A stretch of 64,000 bases of DNA from Brevundimonas sp. UBA6550. GTDB lineage: Bacteria; Pseudomonadota; Alphaproteobacteria; Caulobacterales; Caulobacteraceae. Shown here in pieces: positions 27,170 to 35,966 of this stretch. Below the pieces are notes generated by a model, which was given only the letters and a program-made list of their open reading frames with translations, did no database searches and was not told where the DNA came from. Position numbers and translations under genes: made by a program. Position 1 is the stretch's first letter. Every line of letters starts with the position of its first letter. The stretch covers positions 778,223 to 842,222 of the forward strand of contig NZ_DJKE01000008.1 in NCBI RefSeq assembly GCF_002434505.1, read 5' to 3'.

Positions 27170-27997
27170 TCAGATCACGAAGTCATAGACCACGTCGGCC
27201 AGGGTGTGATCCATGGTCCGCGCCGGCTCGGCCCCGGTCGGGCAGTTGACCAGACGCGCGGGCACGCCCGCCACGGTGCAGCCGGTCGGCACGGCCTTCA
27301 GCACCACCGAGCCTGACGCCACCTTGGCGTAGTCGCCGATGTGGATATTGCCCAGCACCTTGGCCCCCGCGCCCAGCAGCACGCCCTTGCCGATCTTGGG
27401 GTGGCGGTCGCCGCGTTCGGCCCCCGTCCCGCCCAGGGTCACGTTGTGCAGCATGGACACGTCGTCGCCGACCACCGCCGTCTCGCCGATGACGATGCCG
27501 GTGCCATGGTCCAGGAACAGCCCCTTGCCCAGCCGCGCGGCGGGGTGGATGTCCAGTTGGAACAGCTCCGAAATCCGGCTCTGGAAATGGAAGGCCAGGG
27601 TCTCGCGCCCCTGCCCCCACAGCCAGTGCGCCACGCGCCAGCCCTGCAGCGCCTGAAAGCCTTTGAAATACAGGAAGGGCTGCAACAGGTTGCGGATCGC
27701 CGGATCGCGTTCGGCCACAGCCTGCAGGTCCGCTTCCGCCGCCTCGACCATAGACGGATCGGCCTTGAACGCCGACAGGCAGACCTCGCGCACCGACATG
27801 GCGCTCATCTCGCCGTCCGCCAGCTTGCGCGCGATCTGGAAGCTGAGCGCGCCGGCCAGGTCGTCGTGCGATAAAATCACGGCATTCATCTGCGAGCCGA
27901 GTTGCGGCTCCTCGCGCGAGGCGGCCTCGGCCGAGGCGCGCAGCTGGCGCCACACGCTGTCGGTTTCGTTTTCCGCGACGACTTCAAGCTTGGCCAT
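27170..27997 (-). CDS. cysE: Serine O-acetyltransferase
   Basis: 275 residues. It makes O-acetylserine, the precursor of cysteine. The N-terminal helical SATase domain is followed by a left-handed beta helix of hexapeptide repeats with the active-site region LDHGTGIVIGETAVVGD and HNVTLGGTG. The C-terminal tail, which binds O-acetylserine sulfhydrylase in this family, ends DFVI (terminal Ile, as expected for the cysteine synthase complex). The ATG at 27997 has AAGGAG 8 bases upstream. An earlier ATG at 28018 overlaps the Nudix stop but lacks such a site. Confidence 0.94.
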   Translation of the reverse strand: MAKLEVVAENETDSVWRQLRASAEAASREEPQLGSQMNAVILSHDDLAGALSFQIARKLADGEMSAMSVREVCLSAFKADPSMVEAAEADLQAVAERDPAIRNLLQPFLYFKGFQALQGWRVAHWLWGQGRETLAFHFQSRISELFQLDIHPAARLGKGLFLDHGTGIVIGETAVVGDDVSMLHNVTLGGTGAERGDRHPKIGKGVLLGAGAKVLGNIHIGDYAKVASGSVVLKAVPTGCTVAGVPARLVNCPTGAEPARTMDHTLADVVYDFVI

Positions 27998-28014
27998 GAC
28001 AGGCTCCTTCGCGC

Positions 28015-28644
28015 TCATCCTACCCGCCTCAGCATGGCCTGCGCCAGCGCCTGCGGCAGTTCGCCGACCATCGCCATATGGTAGGCCCTGTAGGCCGTCG
28101 CCACCGTCAGCCCGTCGCGCACCGTCCCCCGCCCGATCTCCTCCAGCAGATCCAGGAACGGCACGCGAACCACGGCGATGATTTCGGTCGGATCGGGCGC
28201 CGTCGGGGCGGGCGACAGGCCCCAGGCGATCCAGGTCATGCCGATCTCGTCGGTGATGGAGTTGGACATCTCGACCTTCACCGCCGGCGCCCAGTGTTCG
28301 GCGCGCAGCCCCGCCTCCTCGGCCAGTTCGCGCCGCACCCCGTCGAACGGGTCTTCGTCCAGCGGCGCCCCGCCCTCGGGCATTTCCCAGCTGTAGTTGG
28401 CCAGGGCGAACCGCTGCTGCCCCACCAGGGTCACGGTCCCGTCGTCATGCACGGGCAGGACGCCGGTGCCCACATTCTTGAACCGCACCACGGCGTAGTC
28501 GGCCTTCATCCCCGTCGGCGCCGTCGCCGGATGCCGCGTCAGGGCCATCCACGGGCTGTCGAACACCGTCTCGGTTCCGTCGTTGCGCCAGGCCGGCGGC
28601 TTGGCCAGACCCTCGGCCCATTTCGGTTCGTCGGTTTTACGCAT
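28015..28644 (-). CDS. Nudix hydrolase
   Basis: 209 residues. Nudix box GGAPLDEDPFDGVRRELAEEAGL-like, with the REL.EEAG core intact (written here in parts). ADP-ribose pyrophosphatase-like flanks: MPEGGAPL, and a preceding beta sheet VTLVGQQRFALANYSWEMPEG. The substrate is not certain; similar proteins hydrolyse ADP-sugars. It precedes cysE with a stop/start overlap at the alternative cysE start, so the two are probably cotranscribed. Confidence 0.85.
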   Translation of the reverse strand: MRKTDEPKWAEGLAKPPAWRNDGTETVFDSPWMALTRHPATAPTGMKADYAVVRFKNVGTGVLPVHDDGTVTLVGQQRFALANYSWEMPEGGAPLDEDPFDGVRRELAEEAGLRAEHWAPAVKVEMSNSITDEIGMTWIAWGLSPAPTAPDPTEIIAVVRVPFLDLLEEIGRGTVRDGLTVATAYRAYHMAMVGELPQALAQAMLRRVG

Positions 28645-28689
28645 GGGCGACCTATGGCGGATGGGGGGTCGAAAGCCTAGCTAGACGGC

Positions 28690-29283
28690 ATGACCGCGCT
28701 TAACGAGCCCCTGCCCCCGCCCGTTCCGTCCCAGGCCTTCCTGGATCGGCTGGCCCAGCGCCGCTCGGCCCCGGCCCAGGCCCTGACGACGCCCGGCCCG
28801 TCGGACGCCGAGCTGGACCACATTCTGGCCTTGGGCGCCCGCACGCCGGACCACGGCAAGCTGTTTCCCTGGCGCTTCGTGGTCCTGGGGCCGCAGTCGC
28901 GCGCCGAGATCGCGGCCCGGCTGGCGGTGCTGGTCGAGCTCAGGAACGGCCCGGCCAAGGATCAGACGGTGCTGGCCAAGCTGACCGCCGCGCCCGTCAC
29001 CATCTTGGTCGTCTCCACCCCCGTCCCCAACGCCAAGCCGATCTGGGAGCAGCAGTTGTCGGCCGGGGCGGTGTGCATGAACCTGGAGCACGCGGCCGGC
29101 GGCTTCGGCTACTCCGCCAGCTGGATCACCGACTGGTACAGCTACGATCCGCAGGCCCTGCCCCTGTTCGGCGTGGGCGAGAACGAGAGCGTCGCGGGCT
29201 TCATCCACATCGGCACGCTGGACGAACAGGCGCTGGAGCGTCCCCGCCCGGATATGTCGGCCAAGGTCACACGCCTGCCGTAA
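28690..29283 (+). CDS. Nitroreductase family protein
   Basis: 197 residues. FMN-dependent NAD(P)H oxidoreductase fold: RRSAPAQALTTPGPSDAELDHILALGARTPDHGKLFPWRFVV holds the FMN-binding Arg and Ser region and the TPDHG motif of the YdjA-like subgroup. GAVCMNLEHAAGGFGYSASW is the dimer/active-site segment and AGFIHIGTL the C-terminal strand. The physiological substrate is unknown. It is divergent from the Nudix gene, with 45 bases between. Confidence 0.9.
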   Translation: MTALNEPLPPPVPSQAFLDRLAQRRSAPAQALTTPGPSDAELDHILALGARTPDHGKLFPWRFVVLGPQSRAEIAARLAVLVELRNGPAKDQTVLAKLTAAPVTILVVSTPVPNAKPIWEQQLSAGAVCMNLEHAAGGFGYSASWITDWYSYDPQALPLFGVGENESVAGFIHIGTLDEQALERPRPDMSAKVTRLP

Positions 29284-29357
29284 GCCGGTGACATAAGGTC
29301 GCCCTGCGTCGGTTCGCCCCCTCGACCGACCCCGCCTTTCTCCCCCAAGGCCTTCGT

Positions 29358-30020
29358 ATGGATTCCCTGTTGCAAGCCGTGGGCGACTTCATCGCCCGCA
29401 ACCATATGTGGGCCGGCGTCCTGTTGGGCCTGATCACCTTCTTCGAATCGCTGGCCGTCGTCGGCGCCTTCGTGCCCGCCACCGGCCTGTTGGTCGCGGC
29501 CGGCGGCCTGATCGCGGCCGGGGTGCTGGATCCGGTCAATGTCATCGTCGGCTGCGTGGTCGGCGCGGTGATCGGCGACGCCGTCTCCTACTGGGCTGGA
29601 CGGCGCCTGGGCGTGCGGTTCCTGCAGCGCCCGATGTTCAGGCCGCACCGCCGCCGCATCGCCTGGACGCGCCTGTACTGCCGCCGCTACGGCGTCATGT
29701 CGATCTTCGTGGGCCGCTTCTTCGGCCCGTTGCGCGCCTTCGTGCCGCTGACGCTGGGGATGCTCAGGATGCGCCAGCGCGCCTTCCAGTTCGGCAATGT
29801 CACGTCGGCGGTCGTTTGGGTCCTGGCCATGCTGGCGCCGGGCTATCTGGCAGCCCAAGGACTGGCGCGGATGGAACTGCTCAGCGAGGCTCACGGCCCC
29901 ACCCTGCTGATCGGCGCCATCGCCCTGGCCATCCTGGTCGTCGCCGTCGCCTATCGCCTGCTCAAGGCCCGCATGAGCCGCAGGTCCGCCGTCATGCGCG
30001 GGGCGCTGGAGAGCCGCTGA
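29358..30020 (+). CDS. DedA family membrane protein
   Basis: 220 residues. SNARE-associated/DedA integral membrane protein, possibly an undecaprenyl-phosphate or phospholipid flippase as shown for some relatives. It has about five hydrophobic segments, the family motifs FFESLAVVGAFVPATGLL (first re-entrant helix), GAVIGDAVSYWAGRRLG, and the conserved arginines in GRFFGPLRAFVPLTLGM. Its 3' end overlaps the opposite-strand DUF817 gene by 29 bases. Confidence 0.92.
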   Translation: MDSLLQAVGDFIARNHMWAGVLLGLITFFESLAVVGAFVPATGLLVAAGGLIAAGVLDPVNVIVGCVVGAVIGDAVSYWAGRRLGVRFLQRPMFRPHRRRIAWTRLYCRRYGVMSIFVGRFFGPLRAFVPLTLGMLRMRQRAFQFGNVTSAVVWVLAMLAPGYLAAQGLARMELLSEAHGPTLLIGAIALAILVVAVAYRLLKARMSRRSAVMRGALESR

Positions 30021-30870
30021 CCTCGTCTTCCGGCCGGTGGACCAATGAGACCAGCACGACCGAAATGATCATCAGCAGGAACCAGCTGCCCAACTTGGCC
30101 AGGGACACAATCTCCCACCCGTCCGCCTGGCCCGGATAGACCCAGGCCCGGCCCAGCGTGCCCAGGTTCTCGGCGAACCAGATGAACAGGGCCACCAGGA
30201 AATAGCCCAGCAGCAGCGGCATCGACCGCCGCTTCCGATCCGCCGTGAAATAGAACCACCCCCGTCCGAACAACAGGGCGGTCGCGATGAACAACGCGAT
30301 CCGCACGTCCGGCAGCCAATGATGGGCGAAGAAGTTGACGTAGATGGCCGCCGCCAGCACCCAGGTCGTCCAAAGCGGCGGATACCCCCGCACCCGGATG
30401 TGGAAGATACGCTGCACCCGCGCGATATAGCTGCCGACCGCCGCATACATGAAGCCCGAGAACAGGGGCACGGCCCCGATCCGCAACAGGCTGTCCTCGG
30501 GATAGACCCACGACCCATGCGCCGTCTTGAACAGCTCCATGATCGTGCCGGCGACGTGGAACAGGAAGATGACCCGCGCCTCCTCCCAACTCTCCAGCCG
30601 AAACGCCAGCATCGCCGCCTGGATCAGCACCGCCCCGACCGCCAGGAAATCGTAGCGCGACACCGGCGCCTGGTCGGGCCAGAACAGGAAGGTCCCCAGG
30701 ATCAGGGCCAGCATCAGCCCGCCGAACAGACACGCCCACCCCTGCTTGAGACCGAACCACAGGAATTCGTAGGCATGGCGGCGCGGACGCGACCGATCGG
30801 CCCAGCCCTCGGCTCGCGCCATCAGACGTCGGCCCCAGGCTTCTAGAGGGAGGCGGTAAAGGTGTTCCAT
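29992..30870 (-). CDS. DUF817 family membrane protein
   Basis: 292 residues with about eight hydrophobic segments. Full-length match to DUF817: AYEFLWFGLKQGWACLFGG, FLFHVAGTIMELFKTAHGSW, IGAVPLFSGFMYAAVGSYIAR, FFAHHWLPDVR. Conserved charged residues within membrane segments (FKTAHGSWVYPE, AHHW) suggest a channel or catalytic site. Function is unknown. Tail-to-tail overlap with dedA. Confidence 0.9.
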   Translation of the reverse strand: MEHLYRLPLEAWGRRLMARAEGWADRSRPRRHAYEFLWFGLKQGWACLFGGLMLALILGTFLFWPDQAPVSRYDFLAVGAVLIQAAMLAFRLESWEEARVIFLFHVAGTIMELFKTAHGSWVYPEDSLLRIGAVPLFSGFMYAAVGSYIARVQRIFHIRVRGYPPLWTTWVLAAAIYVNFFAHHWLPDVRIALFIATALLFGRGWFYFTADRKRRSMPLLLGYFLVALFIWFAENLGTLGRAWVYPGQADGWEIVSLAKLGSWFLLMIISVVLVSLVHRPEDEVSGSPAPRA

Positions 30871-30968
30871 GGTCAGGATAAGCCACGCCTGCGCCCGCTG
30901 CTGTCAACGATCATCGTCACGCGGAAATCCTTGCGACGTCGCGGGATTCCGCCATAAGTCGCAAGGAC

Positions 30969-32081
30969 ATGTCGTCCGAAAACCCTCCGACCGCCGAGCC
31001 TCTCGAACCCGCCCTTCGGTTCCTCGCAGGCGGCGGGGCGGCGACGCGGTTGATCCTCGACCGCGACTGGTCCGACCACCCGCTCGGCCCGCCTCAGGAC
31101 TGGCCGCCCGCGCTGAAGACCGCCCTCAGCCTGGTTCTGAACTCGCCCGAATCGATGATCCTGGCCTGGGGCGAGCAGGACCTGTGGTTCTTCTTCAACG
31201 AGACCTATTTTCCCTTGCTCGGCCCGCGCCTGAACTGGGCCATGGGATCGGCCTTCATCGAGGTCTGGGCCGACGGATGGGAACAGGCCAAGCCGATCAT
31301 CGACGAGGCCTTCGCCGGCCGCAGCCGCCGGTTCGTCGACCTGCCGTGGAAGCTGGACACCGACCGGGGCGTTTCCGACACCTGGTGGACCTTCTCCTAT
31401 TCGCGCGTTCTGAACGCCGAGGGCGGCGTCGACGGCCTGTTCATCTTCACCAACGAAACGACCGGCCGGGTGCTGGCGGACGCCGCCCGCCTGCAGGCCG
31501 AGGATCACAACGCCATCCTGACGGCCGAGACCACCCACCGGCTGAAGAACACCCTAGCCATGGTTCAGGCCATCGCGCGCCAAAGCCTGAAGGGCCTGGA
31601 CCGCGAGCGGGTTCGCGCCTTCGAGGACCGGCTGCTGGCGCTGGCCGCCGCCCACGCGGCCCTGACCCAGAAGAACTGGCAGAGCGCGGACCTGCGCTCC
31701 CTGATCACCAAAGCCCTGGGCAATGTCATGGAGGCCGACAGCTTCCGCCTGGACGGTCCCGCCTTCTCCGTGTCGGACCGCGCCGCCCAGACGATCATCC
31801 TGCTGATCCACGAAATGGCGACCAACGCCGTCAAATACGGGGCGGCGTCCGTGCCGCAGGGCTGTGTGTGGATCGACTGGCGGCTGGATGGCGACGATGT
31901 TGTCGTGACCTGGCGCGAGGTCGGCGGCCCGCCTGCGGAACCGCCCACCCGTCGCGGCTTCGGCTCCAAATTGATCGAGCGCGGTCTTTCTGGAACCGGG
32001 GGCTCCGATCTTCGCTATAGTACGACAGGGTTGGTCGCGGTCTTCACGGCTCGCTCCGAGAGTTTGGCTCCCACTTCATGA
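30969..32081 (+). CDS. PAS-containing HWE-family sensor histidine kinase
   Basis: 370 residues, no membrane segment, so cytoplasmic. An N-terminal PAS-like sensor (about residues 45-165) is followed by the HWE kinase core. The phosphoacceptor is His190 in TTHRLKNTLAMVQAIARQS, the N box HEMATNAVKYGA starts at His281, and the defining WxE is in TWREVGG (315-317). Such kinases often sense light or general stress in alphaproteobacteria. The stop overlaps the next gene, a lone receiver, by 4 bases, so they probably form a pair. Confidence 0.93.
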   Translation: MSSENPPTAEPLEPALRFLAGGGAATRLILDRDWSDHPLGPPQDWPPALKTALSLVLNSPESMILAWGEQDLWFFFNETYFPLLGPRLNWAMGSAFIEVWADGWEQAKPIIDEAFAGRSRRFVDLPWKLDTDRGVSDTWWTFSYSRVLNAEGGVDGLFIFTNETTGRVLADAARLQAEDHNAILTAETTHRLKNTLAMVQAIARQSLKGLDRERVRAFEDRLLALAAAHAALTQKNWQSADLRSLITKALGNVMEADSFRLDGPAFSVSDRAAQTIILLIHEMATNAVKYGAASVPQGCVWIDWRLDGDDVVVTWREVGGPPAEPPTRRGFGSKLIERGLSGTGGSDLRYSTTGLVAVFTARSESLAPTS

Positions 32082-32479
32082 ATAGCGACCGAACCCCTGC
32101 GCCCACCGGCCCGCTCGTGCTGGTGGTCGAGGACGAACCGTTGCTGCGGCTGGCGGCCGTGGAGATGGTGGAGGACGCGGGCTATGTTGCGGTCGAGGCG
32201 GCCGACGCCTTCGAGGCGGTTCGCATCCTGGAAAGCCGCGACGACATCCGCATCGTGTTCACCGACATCGACATGCCCGGCGGAATGTCAGGCGTCACCC
32301 TGGCCGCCGCGATCCGCGACCGCTGGCCGCCCATCGACATCATCATGACGTCCGGCGCCGTCGTTCCGGCCGATGCGATGGTGCCCGAACGCGGCGTCTT
32401 CCTGGCCAAGCCCGTGTCGCAACGTCAGTTCGAGCGCACGCTTGAAGGCTTCAGGACCGACCCGCCCACGGTGATGTGA
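32078..32479 (+). CDS. Single-domain response regulator
   Basis: 133 residues: one receiver domain without output. The acidic pocket is Glu18/Asp19 (VVEDEP), the phospho-acceptor Asp63 (FTDIDMPGGMSG), the switch Thr/Ser is in IMTSGAV and Lys111 in LAKPVS. The FTDIxMPG form is typical of receivers paired with HWE kinases. It overlaps the kinase gene (ATGA). Confidence 0.95.
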   Translation: MNSDRTPAPTGPLVLVVEDEPLLRLAAVEMVEDAGYVAVEAADAFEAVRILESRDDIRIVFTDIDMPGGMSGVTLAAAIRDRWPPIDIIMTSGAVVPADAMVPERGVFLAKPVSQRQFERTLEGFRTDPPTVM

Positions 32480-32489
32480 GGCGCTCGCC

Positions 32490-32960
32490 TCACCCTCGCC
32501 CGCGATAGGTCGCCACCCCCTGGTCCGGCAGCCACAGCCCCTCGGGCGGCGCGCCGGTCTGCCAGAAGACGTCGATCGGGATGCCGCCGCGCGGATACCA
32601 GTATCCGCCGATCCTCAGCCATTTGGGCTCAAGCAGGTCGGCCAGCCTGCGGCCGATGGCGACGGTGCAGTCCTCGTGGAAGGCGCCGTGGTTGCGGAAA
32701 CTGGTCAGATAAAGCTTCAAGCTCTTGGATTCGACCAGCCAGTCGCCCGGCGCATAGTCGATGACGAGGTGGGCGAAGTCCGGCTGGCCGGTGACGGGGC
32801 ACAGGCTGGTGAACTCCGGCGCCGTGAACCGGGCCAGGTAAAGCGTGTCCGCGTGCGGGTTCGGCACCCGCTCCAGCACGGCGGTTTCGGGGCTGGTCGG
32901 GGCGGCGGTCTGGGCGCCCAGTTGGCTCAGGTTGTCGGTGTAGTGGGTCATGCTGGGCAT
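32490..32960 (-). CDS. queF: NADPH-dependent 7-cyano-7-deazaguanine reductase
   Basis: 156 residues, unimodular type I QueF. It reduces preQ0 to preQ1 in queuosine biosynthesis. Catalytic Cys in [12 protein letters not shown] and Asp in DFAHLVIDY; the QueF signature is [25 protein letters not shown] (read in two parts, ESKSLKLY and RNHGAFHED). An ATG at 32951 is an alternative start; neither has a strong ribosome-binding site. The gap upstream is long and repeat-rich. Confidence 0.94.
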   Translation of the reverse strand: MPSMTHYTDNLSQLGAQTAAPTSPETAVLERVPNPHADTLYLARFTAPEFTSLCPVTGQPDFAHLVIDYAPGDWLVESKSLKLYLTSFRNHGAFHEDCTVAIGRRLADLLEPKWLRIGGYWYPRGGIPIDVFWQTGAPPEGLWLPDQGVATYRGRG

Positions 32961-33141
32961 TTAGGCGCTTGCGGCGCGTATGAAAATCCTCCCGCATCAG
33001 GGAAGACCAAAGACACGCCGCCCATCCTATCTCTCGAAAACTTCGGTCGCCCTTTCAACGTCTTGATGACCGGCAGCGTCAATCGACCGACCGTCCCCTC
33101 AAACGCCCGTATGATGCGCCGTTTCGCAGCAGGACGAAAAC

Positions 33142-33244
33142 TTGGACTCACTTGGACTCGTTGGACTGTTTTTTTCGGAGTCCAACTCCACCCGCCTAAT
33201 TGCACGCCCTTGCACTTTGCACTCCATTTCCGCGTGCAGTGCAA
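33142..33244. repeat. Two short-repeat clusters in the queF / nitronate monooxygenase gap
   Basis: This lies in a 413-base gap (32961-33373) without a gene. TTGGACT occurs at 33142, 33152 and 33161, with its reverse complement AGTCCAA at 33179. TTGCAC occurs at 33200, 33210 and 33217, with GTGCAA at 33239. Each set is three direct copies plus one inverted copy. The stretch is clearly AT-richer than its surroundings and has T-runs. A multi-site operator or structured leader is likely; the regulator is unknown. Confidence 0.6.
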
Positions 33245-33373
33245 TTTCACGCCCGCCCCGTTTTCAGACGATCGAGACTCTGTTTTTTCGCACCGCAGAC
33301 TCAAATCCCTTCCCATTTGCCTTCCCCCGCGACAGCCCGCTAAGCGTAGCGAAAGAAAACCAAGGAGACGCCC

Positions 33374-34306
33374 GTGGCCATTCCCGCTTCGCTGCAAAAA
33401 GGTCTGACCCTGCCGATCATTTCGGCGCCCATGTTCCTGGTCTCGGGGCCGGACCTGGTGGTCGAGGCCTGCAATGCGGGCGTCATCGGCACCTTCCCCT
33501 CGCTGAACCAGCGCACGACCGAGGGCTATCGGGAGTGGATCCAGGAGATCAAGTCGCGACTGAAGCCGGAGGCCGCCGCCTTCGGCGTCAACCACATCGT
33601 CCATCCGACCAATCCCCGGCTGATGGCCGACATGATGGTGTCGGTCGAGGAGAAGGTGCCGCTGATCATCACCTCCCTGGGCGCCGTGCGCGACATGGTC
33701 GATGCGGTCCACGGCTATGGCGGTCAGGTCTTCCACGACATCGCCAACATCCGCCATGCGCGAAAGGCGGCCGAGGCGGGCGTCGACGGCCTGATCCTGG
33801 TGGCCAACGGCGCGGGCGGCCATGCGGGCATCATCAACCCCTTCGCCCTGGTCAACGAGGTGCGCAGCTTCTTCGACGGAACCATCATCCTGTCGGGCGC
33901 CATCTCGACGGGTCAGGACGTGGCGGCGGCCCTGATGCTGGGGGCCGACTTCGCCTATATGGGCACCCGCTTCATCAACACGACCGAGGCCATGGCGCCC
34001 GACGCCTACAAGCAGATGGTGATCGACAGCGGCTCGACCGACATCGTCCACACCCCGGCCGTCTCGGGCATTCCGGCCAACTTCATGACCAAGTCGCTGG
34101 TCGACAACGGCATCGACCCCAAACACCTGCCCGAGCACAAGCTGGACATGGGCGACGAGGCCAAGGCGTGGAAGACCGTCTGGTCCGCAGGGCAAGGCGC
34201 GGGCGCCATCCACGACGTTCTGCCGACCGCCGAACTGGTGGCGCGCCTGCGACAAGAGTTCGCTCAGGCCACGGATCAATTCGCTATCAAGACCGGAGCG
34301 CGTTAA
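33374..34306 (+). CDS. Nitronate monooxygenase family flavoenzyme
   Basis: 310 residues, GTG start at 33374 with AAGGAG 8 bases upstream. FMN-dependent TIM barrel of the NMO/2-nitropropane dioxygenase family. It has ISAPMFLVSGPDLVVEACNAG, the glycine-rich FMN phosphate site ILVANGAGGHAG with its conserved His, SGAISTGQDVAAALMLGADF and the GTRFINTTEA loop. It oxidises alkyl nitronates or related compounds; the exact substrate is uncertain. A long repeat-rich upstream gap suggests regulation. Confidence 0.9.
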   Translation: MAIPASLQKGLTLPIISAPMFLVSGPDLVVEACNAGVIGTFPSLNQRTTEGYREWIQEIKSRLKPEAAAFGVNHIVHPTNPRLMADMMVSVEEKVPLIITSLGAVRDMVDAVHGYGGQVFHDIANIRHARKAAEAGVDGLILVANGAGGHAGIINPFALVNEVRSFFDGTIILSGAISTGQDVAAALMLGADFAYMGTRFINTTEAMAPDAYKQMVIDSGSTDIVHTPAVSGIPANFMTKSLVDNGIDPKHLPEHKLDMGDEAKAWKTVWSAGQGAGAIHDVLPTAELVARLRQEFAQATDQFAIKTGAR

Positions 34307-34341
34307 AGGCGCCGAACCGCATTTCGCGCGTTGGAGCCGTC

Positions 34342-35052
34342 ATGATCCGCACATCCGTCCCCATGTTCGCCGCCTTCGCCCTCGCCGCCGCCGTGGCCGC
34401 GCCTGCTGCGGCCCAAACCGCCTCGGGTCCGTCGTGGCGGGACGCCTGGTCGTTCGAACTGGGCGCCGGCACGGACAACCGATCCAAGAATGCGTCGAAA
34501 TCCGGCAACGACGGCTACGCCTTCGGTTCGGCGACGTGGCAGAGTGCGGACGGCCTGTTCTACGCCGGCCCCGGCTTCGAGACGGTCCAGTCGGGCGGCT
34601 CGAACGTCGAGGCCGAGTTCGTCGCCGGCTATCAGCCCGAGGCCTTCGGCTATCAGTTCGACTTCAACGTCGCCTACAAGAACCGCCTGGGCGCCGAGGG
34701 CGGCTACGACCAGGACGCCTGGGAGCTGACCGGCAACGTCAGCCGCTCCATCGGCCCGGCCAGCGCCCGGCTGCAGGTCCAGTATTCGCCCGACGTCGCC
34801 GGCCCGACCGAGTCCTTCACCTGGGTCGAGGGCCAGATCGGTTGGGACTTCACCCCCCGGCTGAACGGCACGGCGGCGGTGGGGCGGCGCAACCAGACGG
34901 GCGGGCCCGACTACACCGGCTGGAACGCCGGCGTCACCTACGCCATGACCGACGCCCTGTCGCTGGACGTGCGCTATCACGACACCGACGCCGACACCTT
35001 CGGCGAGCAGTATAAACAGGCGCTGGTGGCCAAGGTGTCCTACGACTTCTGA
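34342..35052 (+). CDS. TorF-like putative outer-membrane porin
   Basis: 236 residues. A signal peptide (residues 1-25, ending AAAQ) is followed by alternating beta strands rich in Tyr, Trp and Gly ([47 protein letters not shown]). The C-terminus is VAKVSYDF with the terminal aromatic residue needed for BAM assembly. This matches TorF family putative porins. Roughly 10-12 strands are expected. It starts 35 bases after the nitronate monooxygenase stop and may be cotranscribed. Confidence 0.8.
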   Translation: MIRTSVPMFAAFALAAAVAAPAAAQTASGPSWRDAWSFELGAGTDNRSKNASKSGNDGYAFGSATWQSADGLFYAGPGFETVQSGGSNVEAEFVAGYQPEAFGYQFDFNVAYKNRLGAEGGYDQDAWELTGNVSRSIGPASARLQVQYSPDVAGPTESFTWVEGQIGWDFTPRLNGTAAVGRRNQTGGPDYTGWNAGVTYAMTDALSLDVRYHDTDADTFGEQYKQALVAKVSYDF

Positions 35053-35227
35053 CCCCGCCCTTGCACAACGGGGACCGGCTTCCCATCTAGGGCCTGTCGA
35101 TCTCTCTCTGCGTAACGCCGCTGCTCCCTTTGCATCACGCACCGAGGTCCAAAAGCCGATCCCATTCAGACCCGACAGGCCGACCAGGGATCCCTCCCTG
35201 CGGTCAACGCCAGACGGAGGTCTCCAA

Positions 35228-35440
35228 ATGGCTACCGGCACTGTTAAATGGTACAATCCCACTAAAGGCTACGGCTTCATCGCGCCCGACGATGGCGGCA
35301 AGGACGTCTTCGTCCACGTCTCGGCCGTTGAAACCTCGGACCTCGGTTCGCTGAACGAAGGCCAGAAGCTGTCCTATGAAATCGAGCGAGACGCCCGCTC
35401 CGGCAAGGAATCCGCCGGTCGCCTGACGGCGGCGGAGTAG
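35228..35440 (+). CDS. Cold-shock domain protein
   Basis: 70 residues, one cold-shock domain. RNP1 KGYGFIAP and RNP2 DVFVHVSAV are intact, after the standard start [12 protein letters not shown]. It is a nucleic-acid chaperone. AACGCCAGACGGAGG precedes the ATG. The leader back to the previous gene is about 175 bases, long enough for a cold-responsive 5' UTR. The TAG stop at 35438 is followed in the same frame by an 81-codon open stretch (see the next entry). Confidence 0.93.
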   Translation: MATGTVKWYNPTKGYGFIAPDDGGKDVFVHVSAVETSDLGSLNEGQKLSYEIERDARSGKESAGRLTAAE

Positions 35441-35686
35441 GACACGCTCCAGACGTCCAGCACGAACGCGCCGGTCTGTGAAAGGGCCGGCGTCATCGCC
35501 TTCGACGGCGAGGTCATCACGCTGATGCCGCTCGGCGGACGACGGGTTCGTCTGGACAACGGCCACCTGATCGCGGTCCTGCCCTCGCTGGGCGCCCAGA
35601 CGGGCGTCTCGCTGCCGGGCGACCGCGTGACGGTGGAAATCGCCTTCAATTCGCTGAAGGGCTGGCGCCTGTCGCGCCGGCCCTGA
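35441..35686 (+). pseudogene. IF-1/S1-like OB-fold segment in frame behind the cold-shock stop codon
   Basis: After the TAG at 35438-35440 the same frame stays open for 81 codons to the TGA at 35684. Its product has the shape of an IF-1-type S1 domain: GEVITLMPLGGRRVRLDNGH, LPGDRVTVEIAFNSLKGWRL. The domain's first strand (AGVIAFDG) precedes the only in-frame ATG (35525), so starting there would truncate the fold. It could be a decayed fusion partner, a readthrough extension giving a 152-residue CSD-S1 protein, or a gene with a non-standard start. Typed as pseudogene for want of a start codon. Confidence 0.55.
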
Positions 35687-35709
35687 GGCCTCTGCATACG
35701 GATGCCGAC

Positions 35710-35964
35710 ATGACCCCGCTCGCCGACATGATCCCCGCGATGACCGACGCCGACCTGGCCACGCTGCGCGCCAACGCCGCGCGCCTGGTGGAACACGGCG
35801 CCTCGACCCAGGTCATGGCCGCCAGCGACATCATCCCTATCATCGACGTCGAGATCGCCCGCCGCGCCGCTTTGCCCAAGCCCGCCAAGGCGCCGGTGAA
35901 GCGCGCGGCCCCCAAGAAGAAGCTGCCGCCCGTCACCGGCCACCAGACCGCCCTGCCCGGCTGA
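35710..35964 (+). CDS. Small Ala/Lys-rich hypothetical protein
   Basis: 84 residues. It has a helical N-terminal part (MTPLADMIPAMTDADLATLR, ARLVEHGASTQVMAASDI) and a basic Pro/Ala/Lys tail (KPAKAPVKRAAPKKK) that could contact nucleic acid. No family is recognised. It follows the cold-shock region by 23 bases and is convergent with the cystathionine lyase gene. Codon usage is like the core genes, supporting that it is real. Confidence 0.65.
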   Translation: MTPLADMIPAMTDADLATLRANAARLVEHGASTQVMAASDIIPIIDVEIARRAALPKPAKAPVKRAAPKKKLPPVTGHQTALPG

Positions 35965-35966
35965 AA

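Noticed and set aside
32961..33140. preQ1 riboswitch upstream of queF
   Set aside because: No C-rich loop plus A-rich tail arrangement typical of preQ1 aptamers was found. QueF-producing genes are often not riboswitch-controlled in this group.
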